DNA from: Saprospiraceae bacterium
GTDB lineage: Bacteria; Bacteroidota; Bacteroidia; Chitinophagales; Saprospiraceae
Assembly (NCBI GenBank): GCA_013001595.1
Contig: JABDMH010000056.1
Span: forward strand, 186,001-250,000
Direction of reading: 5' to 3'
DNA length: 64,000 nt
Below, in pieces: positions 44,428 to 53,383 of this stretch. The position numbers were made by a program, and so were the translations under genes. The first letter of the stretch is position 1; each line of letters opens with the position of its first letter. The notes under the pieces are model-generated. The model had not been told where the DNA came from. It searched no databases and saw only the letters and a list, made by a program, of their open reading frames with translations.

Positions 44428-45585
44428 ATGCTAGCATTTTCGATTGTCATGGTGATTATCTTGAGTACAATCTCTTGTACAGAAACACCCAGAAATCAGG
44501 CTGCACCAAGCCAAAGCTCCAAAGAATTGCGCTTTGAGCATCAGGTCATAGACTCATTGACAGTTAGGGATCCCTGGGCCAAGATGTTTGCCGATGTAAA
44601 TAGTGATGGAGCTGTTGACATCATCGTAGGAGGTAGAAACGGGCCGCTGGTCTGGTACCGAAATCCTGACTGGACAAGCTTCGAGATATCTCCCGGTGGC
44701 TACGACACAGTCGATGGTGAATCAGGAGATGTGGATGGCGATGGCGATATGGATGTTGTCATGGGAGGTTTATATTGGTATGAAAATCCCGGAGGATTGA
44801 CGGATTCGCCCAAGCAACCATGGGAAGCGCATTTAATTGCCAATCATCCTACACACGATGTCGAATTGGCGGACATTAATACGGACGGGACATTGGATGT
44901 AATTACCAGAAACCAGTCAGAATTTGGAACGAAGAAGGGAAATACGATCCATTGTTGGATGAATTTGGGAGGTGATCGTTGGGAAGAAAAGATCCTAAAT
45001 TGCGATCATGGAGAAGGGCTGAGAGTGGGAGATTTGGATGGAGATAATGAAATCGATATCGTTGGTACTGGTTTTTGGTTTGAAAACATGCCCGATGAGG
45101 ACTGGGCAAGACATACCATCACAAAATGGCATTCAAGTGCAAATCTGGCATTGGGGGATTTCAATGGCGATCAAAAGATGGATGTAGTCTTGACACCATC
45201 GGAACTAGCTGGCCAATTTTACAAGCTATCTTGGTTCGAGCAGCCGGATCAGATTAGGGGCAAATGGAAAGAACATGTATTGGTTGATTCTATTGAGTGC
45301 GTTATTCATGGAGTGCAAGTAGCAGACTTCAACCTCGATGGAGTTATAGACATTGCCTATTCGGAGATGCACCAGGGAGAAGGTTTGGATGAAGTGGTCG
45401 TTATGATTAACCAACAAGAGGGAAGAAATTGGCAAAAGACGGTATTATCTAGTAAGGGTTCACACAGCATTGAAGTGGTTGACATCAATGCGGATGGATT
45501 GCCTGATGTTTTCGGTGCAAACTGGAGTGGAGATTACCAGCCCATCGAAGTTTGGCTTTCGGCGCTCATTGATCCAGTTCAATAG
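44428..45585 (+). CDS. FG-GAP/VCBS-repeat lipoprotein
   Basis: From the ATG at 44428 the 385-residue protein starts with a lipoprotein signal (MLAFSIVMVIILSTISC, lipobox Cys17). The body is a beta-propeller of FG-GAP-like repeats with calcium loops: DVNSDGAVDII, DVDGDGDMDVV, DINTDGTLDVI, DLDGDNEIDIV, DFNGDQKMDVV, DFNLDGVIDIA and DINADGLPDVF. That gives seven repeats, a complete seven-bladed propeller. An upstream extension to 44221 lacks any signal peptide. It probably binds a glycan or another surface partner and begins the carbohydrate region; 91 bp separate it from the RraA gene. Confidence 0.85.
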   Translation: MLAFSIVMVIILSTISCTETPRNQAAPSQSSKELRFEHQVIDSLTVRDPWAKMFADVNSDGAVDIIVGGRNGPLVWYRNPDWTSFEISPGGYDTVDGESGDVDGDGDMDVVMGGLYWYENPGGLTDSPKQPWEAHLIANHPTHDVELADINTDGTLDVITRNQSEFGTKKGNTIHCWMNLGGDRWEEKILNCDHGEGLRVGDLDGDNEIDIVGTGFWFENMPDEDWARHTITKWHSSANLALGDFNGDQKMDVVLTPSELAGQFYKLSWFEQPDQIRGKWKEHVLVDSIECVIHGVQVADFNLDGVIDIAYSEMHQGEGLDEVVVMINQQEGRNWQKTVLSSKGSHSIEVVDINADGLPDVFGANWSGDYQPIEVWLSALIDPVQ

Positions 45586-45676
45586 TTGATGAAACTCAGG
45601 AGCGAATACGGGTGCACTTTGTTTAGTTGGGTTGTATTGTTATTCATCCAGCTACCTAAATAATGATCTAATAAGT

Positions 45677-46336
45677 ATGGAAGCAAAACAACGGATATTA
45701 TCTGAACGTTTGGAGCGCTGCTATTCAGGTGCGGTTTATGATGTGTTGCGTGCAATGGGATATCCTAATCAGGTCCTACCTCATCATATTGGTCCCCTGC
45801 AATTGGACCAGAAATTGGCGGGCCCAGTATATACAGTGAGTGGTCGATATGATGTCCAGTTTGATCCGCACGAGACGTTGCTCAGCTGGACTGCTTTTCT
45901 GTCAAAAGCCCCCAGTGATACTGTGGTCATTTGCCAACCCAATGATCGTACATTGTCGCATATGGGTGAGCTGTCTGCTGAAACGCTACAGGGAAAGGGT
46001 GTAAGAGGGTATATTGTAGATGGAGGATGCCGAGACTCGGCGTTCATCCGGGAGATTGGTTTTAAAGTGTTTTGTAGCTACCTAACACCAGTGGATATTG
46101 TGGGGCGATGGAAAGCTCAGGATTTGGGCGCACCCATCACCATCGGGGATGTCAAAATTGCAACGGAAGATTATGTAATGGCAGATCACGACGGAATTGT
46201 AATCATTCCGCAGTCGATTGCCGAAGATGTAGTGATTCAGACAGAGGAGGTTTTGAAAACTGAGAGCTTGGTCCGCAAGGCTATTCTTGCAGGTATGGAC
46301 CCTCAAGAGGCCTATTTAAAATATGGAAAATTCTAA
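45677..46336 (+). CDS. RraA-family protein (HMG/oxaloacetate-type aldolase homologue)
   Basis: 219 residues from the ATG at 45677. Class II aldolase-like RraA fold: GPVYTVSGRYDVQFDP, MGELSAETLQGKGVRGYIVDGGCRDS (metal Asp and substrate Arg in VDGGCRD), and GDVKIATEDYVMADHDGIVIIP. These active-site residues indicate a divalent-metal aldolase, cleaving 4-hydroxy-2-oxo acids to pyruvate, rather than the RNase E inhibitor. The stop overlaps the UxaA small subunit start by 14 bp, so the three genes are coupled. I infer it cleaves a product of the neighbouring sugar-acid dehydratases. Confidence 0.85.
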   Translation: MEAKQRILSERLERCYSGAVYDVLRAMGYPNQVLPHHIGPLQLDQKLAGPVYTVSGRYDVQFDPHETLLSWTAFLSKAPSDTVVICQPNDRTLSHMGELSAETLQGKGVRGYIVDGGCRDSAFIREIGFKVFCSYLTPVDIVGRWKAQDLGAPITIGDVKIATEDYVMADHDGIVIIPQSIAEDVVIQTEEVLKTESLVRKAILAGMDPQEAYLKYGKF

Positions 46337-46631
46337 GTTGTTCATTCAATTGGATGAGTCAGATAATGTACTGTTAGCCACTCAATCACTTGCGGCAGGT
46401 ACATTGCTACATATTGCTGGCCAAGAAATTAAATTAGAGAAAGACCTTGGATTAGGGTTTAAAATTGCGAGCTGTAACATCATGAGAGGTGAGAAAATCA
46501 TTAAGTGTGGAGTTTCGATCGGATCTGCCACGAGCAATATTTCCATAGGTGAGTTGATCCACCTGCATAACCTGCAGAGTGATTATGTGCCCACCTATAC
46601 GATCCAAAATCAAAGGCAATATGGAAAGTAG
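46323..46631 (+). CDS. UxaA-type sugar-acid dehydratase, small (SAF-domain) subunit
   Basis: A 102-residue protein that corresponds to the N-terminal SAF domain of altronate hydrolase (LDESDNVLLATQSLAAGTLLHIAGQEIKLEKDLGLGFKIASCNIMRGEKIIKCGVSIGSATSNISIGELIHLHNL). The pattern GxxIxKxGxxIGxAxxxIxxGxxxHxHNL is that of the UxaA N-terminus. It acts with the large subunit encoded by the next gene (11-bp overlap) as a split metal-dependent dehydratase. Preceding gene is RraA-like (14-bp overlap). Confidence 0.88.
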   Translation: MENSKLFIQLDESDNVLLATQSLAAGTLLHIAGQEIKLEKDLGLGFKIASCNIMRGEKIIKCGVSIGSATSNISIGELIHLHNLQSDYVPTYTIQNQRQYGK

Positions 46632-47835
46632 TGAGTGGCTTGGTTATTCACGTTCCGATGGAAGGAAAGGAATTCGCAATGTAGTATTGGTGGCCTATCT
46701 GGTGGAATGTGCCCATCATGTAAGTACCAAAATAGCAAGAGTCTTTGATGATCGGGATGTTCAAGTGATTGGCTTCGGGGGCTGTTATCCGAACACTCAT
46801 GCAGACAAGGTCATGGGGCAACTCTGTACCCATCCCAATGTCGGAGCCGTTTTATTGGTCTCGCTGGGATGTGAAAGTTTTGATCGTTTTGGATTGGCTG
46901 AGCGGATTCAAGAAAGCGGTCGATCCGTGTCAACTGTAGTAATTCAAGAGATTGGAGGGACAAGAAAAGCCATAGAGAAAGGCCAGAGCTGGGTGCAGGG
47001 AGCGCTTTCAGATCTGAAAAGTACCCTCAGAACTAAGATGTCCATGAAAGATCTTATCGTTGGTACGATTTGTGGTGGATCAGATGCCACTAGTGGGATA
47101 AGTGCCAATCCAGCAGTCGGTCGGGTTTTTGATTACCTGGTTGCCTTAGGTGCAACCGCAATATTTGAAGAAACTGGAGAGATGATTGGTTTTGAAGATC
47201 ATCTTGCAGAGAGAGCGAAAACTCCAGCACTGGCAGCAGAATTGAGCGATTGTATTGGAAAAGCGGCCAACTATTACGCGACAATGGGTCATGCAAGTTT
47301 TGCTCCTGGGAATGCCGATGGAGGCCTAACTACCATGGAAGAAAAGTCGCTTGGGGCTTATAGTAAAAGTGGTAAATCAAAGATTTCGGGATTATTGAAA
47401 CCTGGCGACGTCCCTAAGCATAATGGATTATATCTGCTTGATGTGGTGCCAGATGGCGAACCCCGTTTTGGTTTTCCCAACATCAATGACAATGCTGAGA
47501 TTTCAGAATTAATGGCCTGCGGGTCTCATATTATTCTCTTTACAACTGGTAGAGGATCTGTGGTAGGTTCCCCAATAGCTCCAGTTATGAAAATCTGTGC
47601 AAATCCAGAAACCTATCACCGCATGGCCGAAGACATGGATGTAAATGCTGGAAAAATCATCACTGGTGCATCTTCCATTGATGAGGTTGCAGCGGAAATC
47701 CTGCATAAGATGGTGGACACCGCAGCAGGTCGTCCCACTGCATCAGAGCTTTTGGGCCATCAGGAGTTTGTATTATTGTACAAGTCCTTTGAGCCCGCAT
47801 TGTGTGATGAAGCTTCGAGGGAAGGTGATGCATGA
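46621..47835 (+). CDS. UxaA-type sugar-acid dehydratase, large subunit
   Basis: 404 residues from the ATG at 46621. Large domain of the altronate/galactarate dehydratase family: YSRSDGRKGIRNVVLVAYLVECAHHV, NVGAVLLVSLGCES, GTICGGSDATSGISANPAVGRVFDYLVALGATAIFEETGEMIG, and FTTGRGSVVGSPIAPVMKICANPETY. Family members need Fe2+ or Mn2+ and dehydrate a hexonate to a 2-keto-3-deoxy sugar acid. Exact substrate is unknown; with L-fuconate dehydratase nearby, altronate, L-galactonate-type or arabinarate-type substrates are possible. Confidence 0.88.
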   Translation: MESSEWLGYSRSDGRKGIRNVVLVAYLVECAHHVSTKIARVFDDRDVQVIGFGGCYPNTHADKVMGQLCTHPNVGAVLLVSLGCESFDRFGLAERIQESGRSVSTVVIQEIGGTRKAIEKGQSWVQGALSDLKSTLRTKMSMKDLIVGTICGGSDATSGISANPAVGRVFDYLVALGATAIFEETGEMIGFEDHLAERAKTPALAAELSDCIGKAANYYATMGHASFAPGNADGGLTTMEEKSLGAYSKSGKSKISGLLKPGDVPKHNGLYLLDVVPDGEPRFGFPNINDNAEISELMACGSHIILFTTGRGSVVGSPIAPVMKICANPETYHRMAEDMDVNAGKIITGASSIDEVAAEILHKMVDTAAGRPTASELLGHQEFVLLYKSFEPALCDEASREGDA

Positions 47836-48000
47836 AGAAAAAGTCTTCACAAAAAATATTATATCACATCGCAATGGGGAAGAGAGCATTGGCGAAATCT
47901 TCATCAAGAGTTTTCGGAATAGGTGCTGAAATTTAGACGGCTGTCCGGCAGATGAATATGGGATGCTCAATAGGGTAATAGGGATAAAACAAAGAGATAC

Positions 48001-50928
48001 ATGATTGATTCGGTGAGAATAATGCTATTGGCCATCCTCCTGCTACCAATTTGCACCGCTGTGGGGCAACCCTGGAAGGAAAGAATTAAGACATTGCCGC
48101 TAGCTGAGAAGCAATACATTGACGGAATAAGGGATGATTGGCTGATCCAGATCCCTGAGACACCAACGGCGGTTTTCAGAAATGAGGCGATGAATGAGAT
48201 TACTTTATCCAACGGAATCATCTCTCGGACTTTTCGGCTTTTCCCGAATGCAGCAACAACAAGTTTAAAGGTATTGCAGACTCAAAAGGAACACATCAGA
48301 GCTGTCAAACCAGAAGCGGTTATTTCTGTCGATGGAATGCGCTTGGATATTGGTGGTTTAGTAGGCCAATCCAATCTGGCTTTTTTATATCCCGATTGGC
48401 TGGATAATCTAACGTCAGACCCTTTGGCATTCGAGTTTTATGATTTTAAAGTGGGCATCCCTGATCGGCGAATGGAATGGAAACAGGTGCGCCATCATGC
48501 TCCAATGGCCGATTGGCCAGCCCCGGGAATTAGATTGCAAATGGACTATCGTCTTGGGGATATACATCCTGAGGACGTGCTCACGATTTCGGAAGAGAGC
48601 AGTATGGGTAGAAAAGTGATCTATTTGGACGATTTTTCCCAATTGTCTCGAGAGTGGACCGTGCACTCCAGCAGTTCCCATGAGCGCAGCTCTTTCGTGA
48701 ATGAAGGTAAGCCGGGAGAAATCTACACACCCAACAATACAGCTGTTTTCGCAGAATATTCCCTACCATCAGGTACCGGTTTAGTAGAAACCTCATTGGA
48801 TGTGGGGACAGACAAAAGTGGATTGTGGGGTCCTGGAATCGCCCTGCTTTGGCAAGATCGCAGCGTTAAATTTAACCTGAGGCCAGGCAATGAAGCAGGT
48901 ACTCCAAACACCGGAGCTTGGCGGTTCATAGTTTTTGATGGTCAAAAAGAAAATACGCGGGCAGGTGGGAAAGATAATGTTGACTTTAATGGGTCATGGT
49001 TGTTGAGAATTCGCATAGACGGGCAGTTTATTCATTGTGAAGCGAAACCTAAAGACGGCAAATGGAAGACTTATCAATCCATCGACAATGGCCAACTTGT
49101 ATCCGACCCTCAAGCTGTTCGAGTGGGTAAATTGGGAGCGGCCGCAGCGGGTGTTGATCACGAATATCCTGGAGAGATGATTCGTATGAAAATTAATTCT
49201 TTTGCAGCTTATTCAAATGTGGACGAAAATGAAATATTACGCATAGGCTCAAAATTGGAGGCCCTGAAGAACATTAAAATATCGGTTAATTATGAACTCT
49301 ACGACCATGTTCCAGTGATGTCAAAATGGCTAACCCTAAAAAATGGTTCCTCCCGGGATATTAAAGTGGATCAAATTATTTCAGAATATTTAGGTATTGC
49401 CGATCACAATCCCTACGGTGGCTATCGGGGGCGAGATGACCTGAAAGTTAAGCCAAATATTCATTTTGAAACTGACTACGCCTTTTCGGGTATGAAAAGT
49501 CAGGTGGCTAATGGTCAAGCAGTACACTGGGGTACCGATCAAGCGTATGTCACTCAAATTTCTTGGGTCCAAGATATTCTAAATACCATGCGCATTTATC
49601 CACTGCACGGATATCACATAGGTGTGCAAAGCGGAGATTCGCTGGAATCTATAAGGACTTTTATCCTTCCTTTTGATTCCTTTGACAAAGAGAGAAATGG
49701 ACTAGCGATTCGAAGGATGTATCGAACAATCGCTCCATGGATTACCGAAAACCCATTGATGTTTCATACGACACGATCCAATTGGGAGGAGTATACCAAT
49801 GCGGTAGACCAGGCGGCCCAAATAGGATATGAAATGGTCAATTTTTCTTTTGGAAGCGGATTTAACGCCGAAGATGATTCTGAAGAGAACTATGAGGAAA
49901 TGAAGAAGTATGCTGCCTACGCAGAATCTAGAGGCATAAAAATTGGAACCTATTCATTGCTGGCATCACGGAGAATTGATGATGAAACCGATGTGGTTAA
50001 TCCCAAGACCGAAAAACCTGGTGGGTTTTCAACTTTTGGCAATTCTCCATGCTTGGCTAGCAGTTGGGGGAAACAATATTTTGCCAAAATGTACAAGTTG
50101 TTTCGAGAAACTGGATTCATGACTTTTACGCATGATGGAAGTTATCCAGGCGATGTTTGTGCTTCTTCTTCCCATCCAGGTCATGATGGACTAGGGGATT
50201 CTCAGTACCAACAATGGAAAATTATATCAGACTTTTATAAGTGGTGTAAGGGGCAAGGTGTTTACTTGCGCATTCCCGATTTTTACTTTCTAAATGGAGG
50301 AAACCAATGTGGGATTGGATACCGGGAGAACAATTGGTCACTACCTCGAAGGCACCAACTGATTCATACGCGGCAAAATATTTTCGATGGAACTTGGGAA
50401 AGTACGCCATCTATGCGTTGGAGTTTTATTCCCTTGGCACAATATCATGGTGGTGGATCGGCTGCAACCATAGAACCGTTACATCAGCACCTTGATCACT
50501 ATGAGATGATGTTGGTCAGCAATTTGGGTATGGGCATTCAGTCTGCCTTGCGCGGGCCTCGACTTTACGATACGGAAGAAACCAAGGGTATGGTGACAGA
50601 GGTTGTGAGCTGGTTTAAAAAATATCGAACTATTCTTGAAAGTGACATACTACATTTGCGACGGGCCGATGGCAGAGATGTGGATTACATGCTTCATGTC
50701 AACCCTCAATTGAGAGAAAAGGGCCTATTGTTGGTTTTTAATCCAACCGATCGATTAATCCGAAAGAAAATAAGCGTTCCCCTATACTATACTGGTTTAT
50801 CTACACATGCGAATGTCCGAGAGAAAGAAGGTCCGTTAACTCGATTAAAACTTGACCGGAAATTTGAGGTAGAGCTAGAAATAGCTGTTGAGCCCAATTG
50901 GTACAATTGGTATGTTTTTGAAAATTAG
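48001..50928 (+). CDS. GH36/GH27-like exported glycoside hydrolase with inserted sandwich domain
   Basis: A 975-residue exported protein (signal peptide 1-22, ending AVGQ). An N-terminal beta-supersandwich (about 30-200) and a later segment (about 420-540) flank a jelly-roll insert at about 205-410 (YLDDFSQLSREWTVHSS ... LRIRIDGQFIHCEAKPKDGKWKTY) of the LamG/DUF1080 type. The TIM barrel follows (about 590-890): YTNAVDQAAQIGYEMVNFSFGSGF, SRGIKIGTYSLLASRR, and FTHDGSYPGD, where Asp712 is at the position of the clan-D nucleophile. A C-terminal beta domain ends the protein. Probably an alpha-galactosidase-like enzyme; specificity and CAZy family uncertain. Confidence 0.72.
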   Translation: MIDSVRIMLLAILLLPICTAVGQPWKERIKTLPLAEKQYIDGIRDDWLIQIPETPTAVFRNEAMNEITLSNGIISRTFRLFPNAATTSLKVLQTQKEHIRAVKPEAVISVDGMRLDIGGLVGQSNLAFLYPDWLDNLTSDPLAFEFYDFKVGIPDRRMEWKQVRHHAPMADWPAPGIRLQMDYRLGDIHPEDVLTISEESSMGRKVIYLDDFSQLSREWTVHSSSSHERSSFVNEGKPGEIYTPNNTAVFAEYSLPSGTGLVETSLDVGTDKSGLWGPGIALLWQDRSVKFNLRPGNEAGTPNTGAWRFIVFDGQKENTRAGGKDNVDFNGSWLLRIRIDGQFIHCEAKPKDGKWKTYQSIDNGQLVSDPQAVRVGKLGAAAAGVDHEYPGEMIRMKINSFAAYSNVDENEILRIGSKLEALKNIKISVNYELYDHVPVMSKWLTLKNGSSRDIKVDQIISEYLGIADHNPYGGYRGRDDLKVKPNIHFETDYAFSGMKSQVANGQAVHWGTDQAYVTQISWVQDILNTMRIYPLHGYHIGVQSGDSLESIRTFILPFDSFDKERNGLAIRRMYRTIAPWITENPLMFHTTRSNWEEYTNAVDQAAQIGYEMVNFSFGSGFNAEDDSEENYEEMKKYAAYAESRGIKIGTYSLLASRRIDDETDVVNPKTEKPGGFSTFGNSPCLASSWGKQYFAKMYKLFRETGFMTFTHDGSYPGDVCASSSHPGHDGLGDSQYQQWKIISDFYKWCKGQGVYLRIPDFYFLNGGNQCGIGYRENNWSLPRRHQLIHTRQNIFDGTWESTPSMRWSFIPLAQYHGGGSAATIEPLHQHLDHYEMMLVSNLGMGIQSALRGPRLYDTEETKGMVTEVVSWFKKYRTILESDILHLRRADGRDVDYMLHVNPQLREKGLLLVFNPTDRLIRKKISVPLYYTGLSTHANVREKEGPLTRLKLDRKFEVELEIAVEPNWYNWYVFEN

Positions 50929-51085
50929 CTACATGAGCTTTTATCGAAAACCAATAAATTGATTTGGTGTGGATCTGTAGCAGTAGATTTGATTTTATCA
51001 AAACGATAAAGTCTCCGTGTTTCAACATTTTAAATTTAGGAAATATCTCGTCCCCTTTTTTTCTGGCAAATTAATTTTTTGATGT

Positions 51086-53374
51086 ATGAGGTCTTTATTG
51101 GCTGTTTTCTTATTGCTGCAGTTTTTTGCAATTGCAACAGGGCAAGACCAAAGGGTTTTTCCTGGACATGATTTAGTTTTTCAGGACCTGGCATCCACAT
51201 GGGATGAGGCAGTCCCATTAGGCAATGGGGTAATCGGAAACCTGGTGTGGCTGAAGAATGATCGCCTCCGCTTTTCATTGGATCGATCAGACCTTTGGGA
51301 TCTTCGACCCATGGAGAATATTGATTTCGATGAGTGGACTTTTCAGGATGTATTTGAGCATTGGCAAAGGGATGAATACGAAGTGGTACAGGAGGTGTTT
51401 GACGTCCCTTACAATCAATTGCCAGCGCCTTCAAAGATTCCTGCCGGTGCACTGGAATTTGATGTCGCCGATTTGGGGAAAGTGAAGACGGTTACATTAA
51501 ACTTAGAAGATGCCATTTGCACCGTCGAGTGGGAGACCGGTACGATCCTACGAACATTTGTGCATGCCGAGAAGCCAATGGGTTGGTATCAGTTTAGTGG
51601 CCTGTCTGAGCCCATCGACATCACCTTACAATCACCTGCATATGATAGACCTAATGAAGATGGCTACACCAGTCAATCTCGGAATGATCTCAATCAATTG
51701 GGCTATCAGCAAGGTGAAATTGTTGAGGGTGTAAATACACTCACGTATAATCAACAAGGCTATGGTGCATTTTCATATCAAATTCATACCTCATGGGAAG
51801 AGGGAGAAAACGAATTGGTAGGTTGTTGGTCCATTTCTTCGGCAAATGAAGGATGGAAATCCAGCCCTTCGGCGGAAGAAGTAGTCGCTCAGGTCAGGAT
51901 GAGTGATGTAGCATCCTCATTGAAAAAACACACTGCGTGGTGGCACCAGTATTGGCAACAATCTTCGATCCGGATTCCTGATTCACTTCTGCAGCGACAA
52001 TACTATTTGGAGATGTATAAATTCGGTGCAGTGGCCAGGCCGGATGCGCCACCCATCTCCCTACAGGCCGTTTGGACAGCTGATCATGGAAAGTTACCGC
52101 CCTGGAAAGGTGACTTCCACCATGATTTAAATACACAACTAAGTTATTGGCCCTCTTACGCTGGAAATCATCTGGACCTAGAACTGGGTTTTATCGATTG
52201 GCTGTGGAAACATCGTTCTACTTTCAAAAAATACACGCGCGATTATTTTCGGGTCGATGGATTAAATGTTCCAGGCGTGACCACGTTGGCTGGGGAACCA
52301 ATGGGGGGCTGGATTCAATATTCTCTCGGTCAATCAGTTGGAGCGTGGCTATCTCATCATTTTTATTTGCATTGGCAATTTTCTCAGGATCGAACCTTTC
52401 TGAGGGAAAGGGCTTATCCTTGGTTGAAGGAGGTGTCGATCTTTTGCCAAGAAGTTGCAGTGGTCGAAGATGGCAAGCGTTCATTGAGGATGAGTTCAAG
52501 TCCGGAGATCTACAATAATTCACGAGAAGCCTGGTTTGCGGAAACTACAAACTATGATTTGGCGCTCATTCGGTGGAATCTGGAGAAGACCATCGAGTTA
52601 GCTCAGGAATTAGGTCTAGATGCTGAAGCAGAAAAATGGCAAAGACATCTCTTAGAATGGCCTGAATTGACTATTGATTCATCGACGGGGCTGATGTTTG
52701 CACCTGGATTTCCTTACAATGAATCACATCGTCATTTTTCTCATTTGATGGCTTACCATCCGCTCAACTCCATAGATTTTTCAAACGGCAGCCGAGATCA
52801 GAAGGTTATTCTAAATACATTGGATCAATTGGAGAAAATTGGTCCTGACTACTGGACTGGATATTCATATAGTTGGCTGGGAAATCTATATGCCCGGGCT
52901 TTCAAAGGAGATAAAGCGGGAGAGGCATTGCGAACCTTTGCCAAGTGCTTCTGCTTGAAGAATTCATTTCATGCCAATGGAGATCAATGCAAGGCTGGTT
53001 ATTCTACCATGACCTACCGACCTTTTACGCTAGAGGGCAATTTTGCCTTTGCTGCTGCAGTGCAAGAGATGTTGATTCAAAGTCATACAGGTATAATTCA
53101 GCTATTTCCAGCCATACCTCCAGACTGGAAAGAGGTCAATTTCCAGCACCTGCGTGCTAGGGGTGCTTTCGTCATTTCTGCCACAAGGCAAGAAGGTTGG
53201 ACCAAATCAGTCAGCATCCATGCTGAGAAAGGGGGCGATTTACGTATTAGGAATCCATTTGGAAGTACGGGTCTGCAATGTTCGAAGGATTATACACTGG
53301 AGGAAGGAGGTGTGATCATCATTTCTACCCAACCTGGAGAACGAATACTCATGGAAGCTGCGAATTCGCGATAA
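51086..53374 (+). CDS. GH95-like alpha-L-fucosidase/galactosidase homologue
   Basis: A 762-residue exported protein (signal peptide 1-19). N-terminal domain opens with TWDEAVPLGNGVIGNLVWL, the GH95 signature. An (alpha/alpha)6 barrel (about 320-680) carries GDFHHDLNTQLSYWPSYAGNHLDLELGFIDWLW and SSSPEIYNN, the latter matching the general acid Glu of GH95. Late motifs are YRPFTLEGNFAFAAAVQEMLIQSHTGIIQLFPAIP. By comparison with B. bifidum AfcA, as I recall it, the NxN pair reads DLN and the general-base Asp in FQIDGNFG is Glu. It ends 9 bp before L-fuconate dehydratase, tying it to L-fucose or L-galactose release. Confidence 0.8.
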   Translation: MRSLLAVFLLLQFFAIATGQDQRVFPGHDLVFQDLASTWDEAVPLGNGVIGNLVWLKNDRLRFSLDRSDLWDLRPMENIDFDEWTFQDVFEHWQRDEYEVVQEVFDVPYNQLPAPSKIPAGALEFDVADLGKVKTVTLNLEDAICTVEWETGTILRTFVHAEKPMGWYQFSGLSEPIDITLQSPAYDRPNEDGYTSQSRNDLNQLGYQQGEIVEGVNTLTYNQQGYGAFSYQIHTSWEEGENELVGCWSISSANEGWKSSPSAEEVVAQVRMSDVASSLKKHTAWWHQYWQQSSIRIPDSLLQRQYYLEMYKFGAVARPDAPPISLQAVWTADHGKLPPWKGDFHHDLNTQLSYWPSYAGNHLDLELGFIDWLWKHRSTFKKYTRDYFRVDGLNVPGVTTLAGEPMGGWIQYSLGQSVGAWLSHHFYLHWQFSQDRTFLRERAYPWLKEVSIFCQEVAVVEDGKRSLRMSSSPEIYNNSREAWFAETTNYDLALIRWNLEKTIELAQELGLDAEAEKWQRHLLEWPELTIDSSTGLMFAPGFPYNESHRHFSHLMAYHPLNSIDFSNGSRDQKVILNTLDQLEKIGPDYWTGYSYSWLGNLYARAFKGDKAGEALRTFAKCFCLKNSFHANGDQCKAGYSTMTYRPFTLEGNFAFAAAVQEMLIQSHTGIIQLFPAIPPDWKEVNFQHLRARGAFVISATRQEGWTKSVSIHAEKGGDLRIRNPFGSTGLQCSKDYTLEEGGVIIISTQPGERILMEAANSR

Positions 53375-53383
53375 CACTGGAAC

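Noticed and set aside
45677-46336. RNase E inhibitor RraA
   Set aside because: The aldolase metal and substrate residues are present and the gene overlaps a sugar-acid dehydratase, so the aldolase reading fits better.
47645-47970. Frames on both strands after the UxaA large subunit
   Set aside because: They overlap the end of that gene in other frames; nothing suggests a protein.
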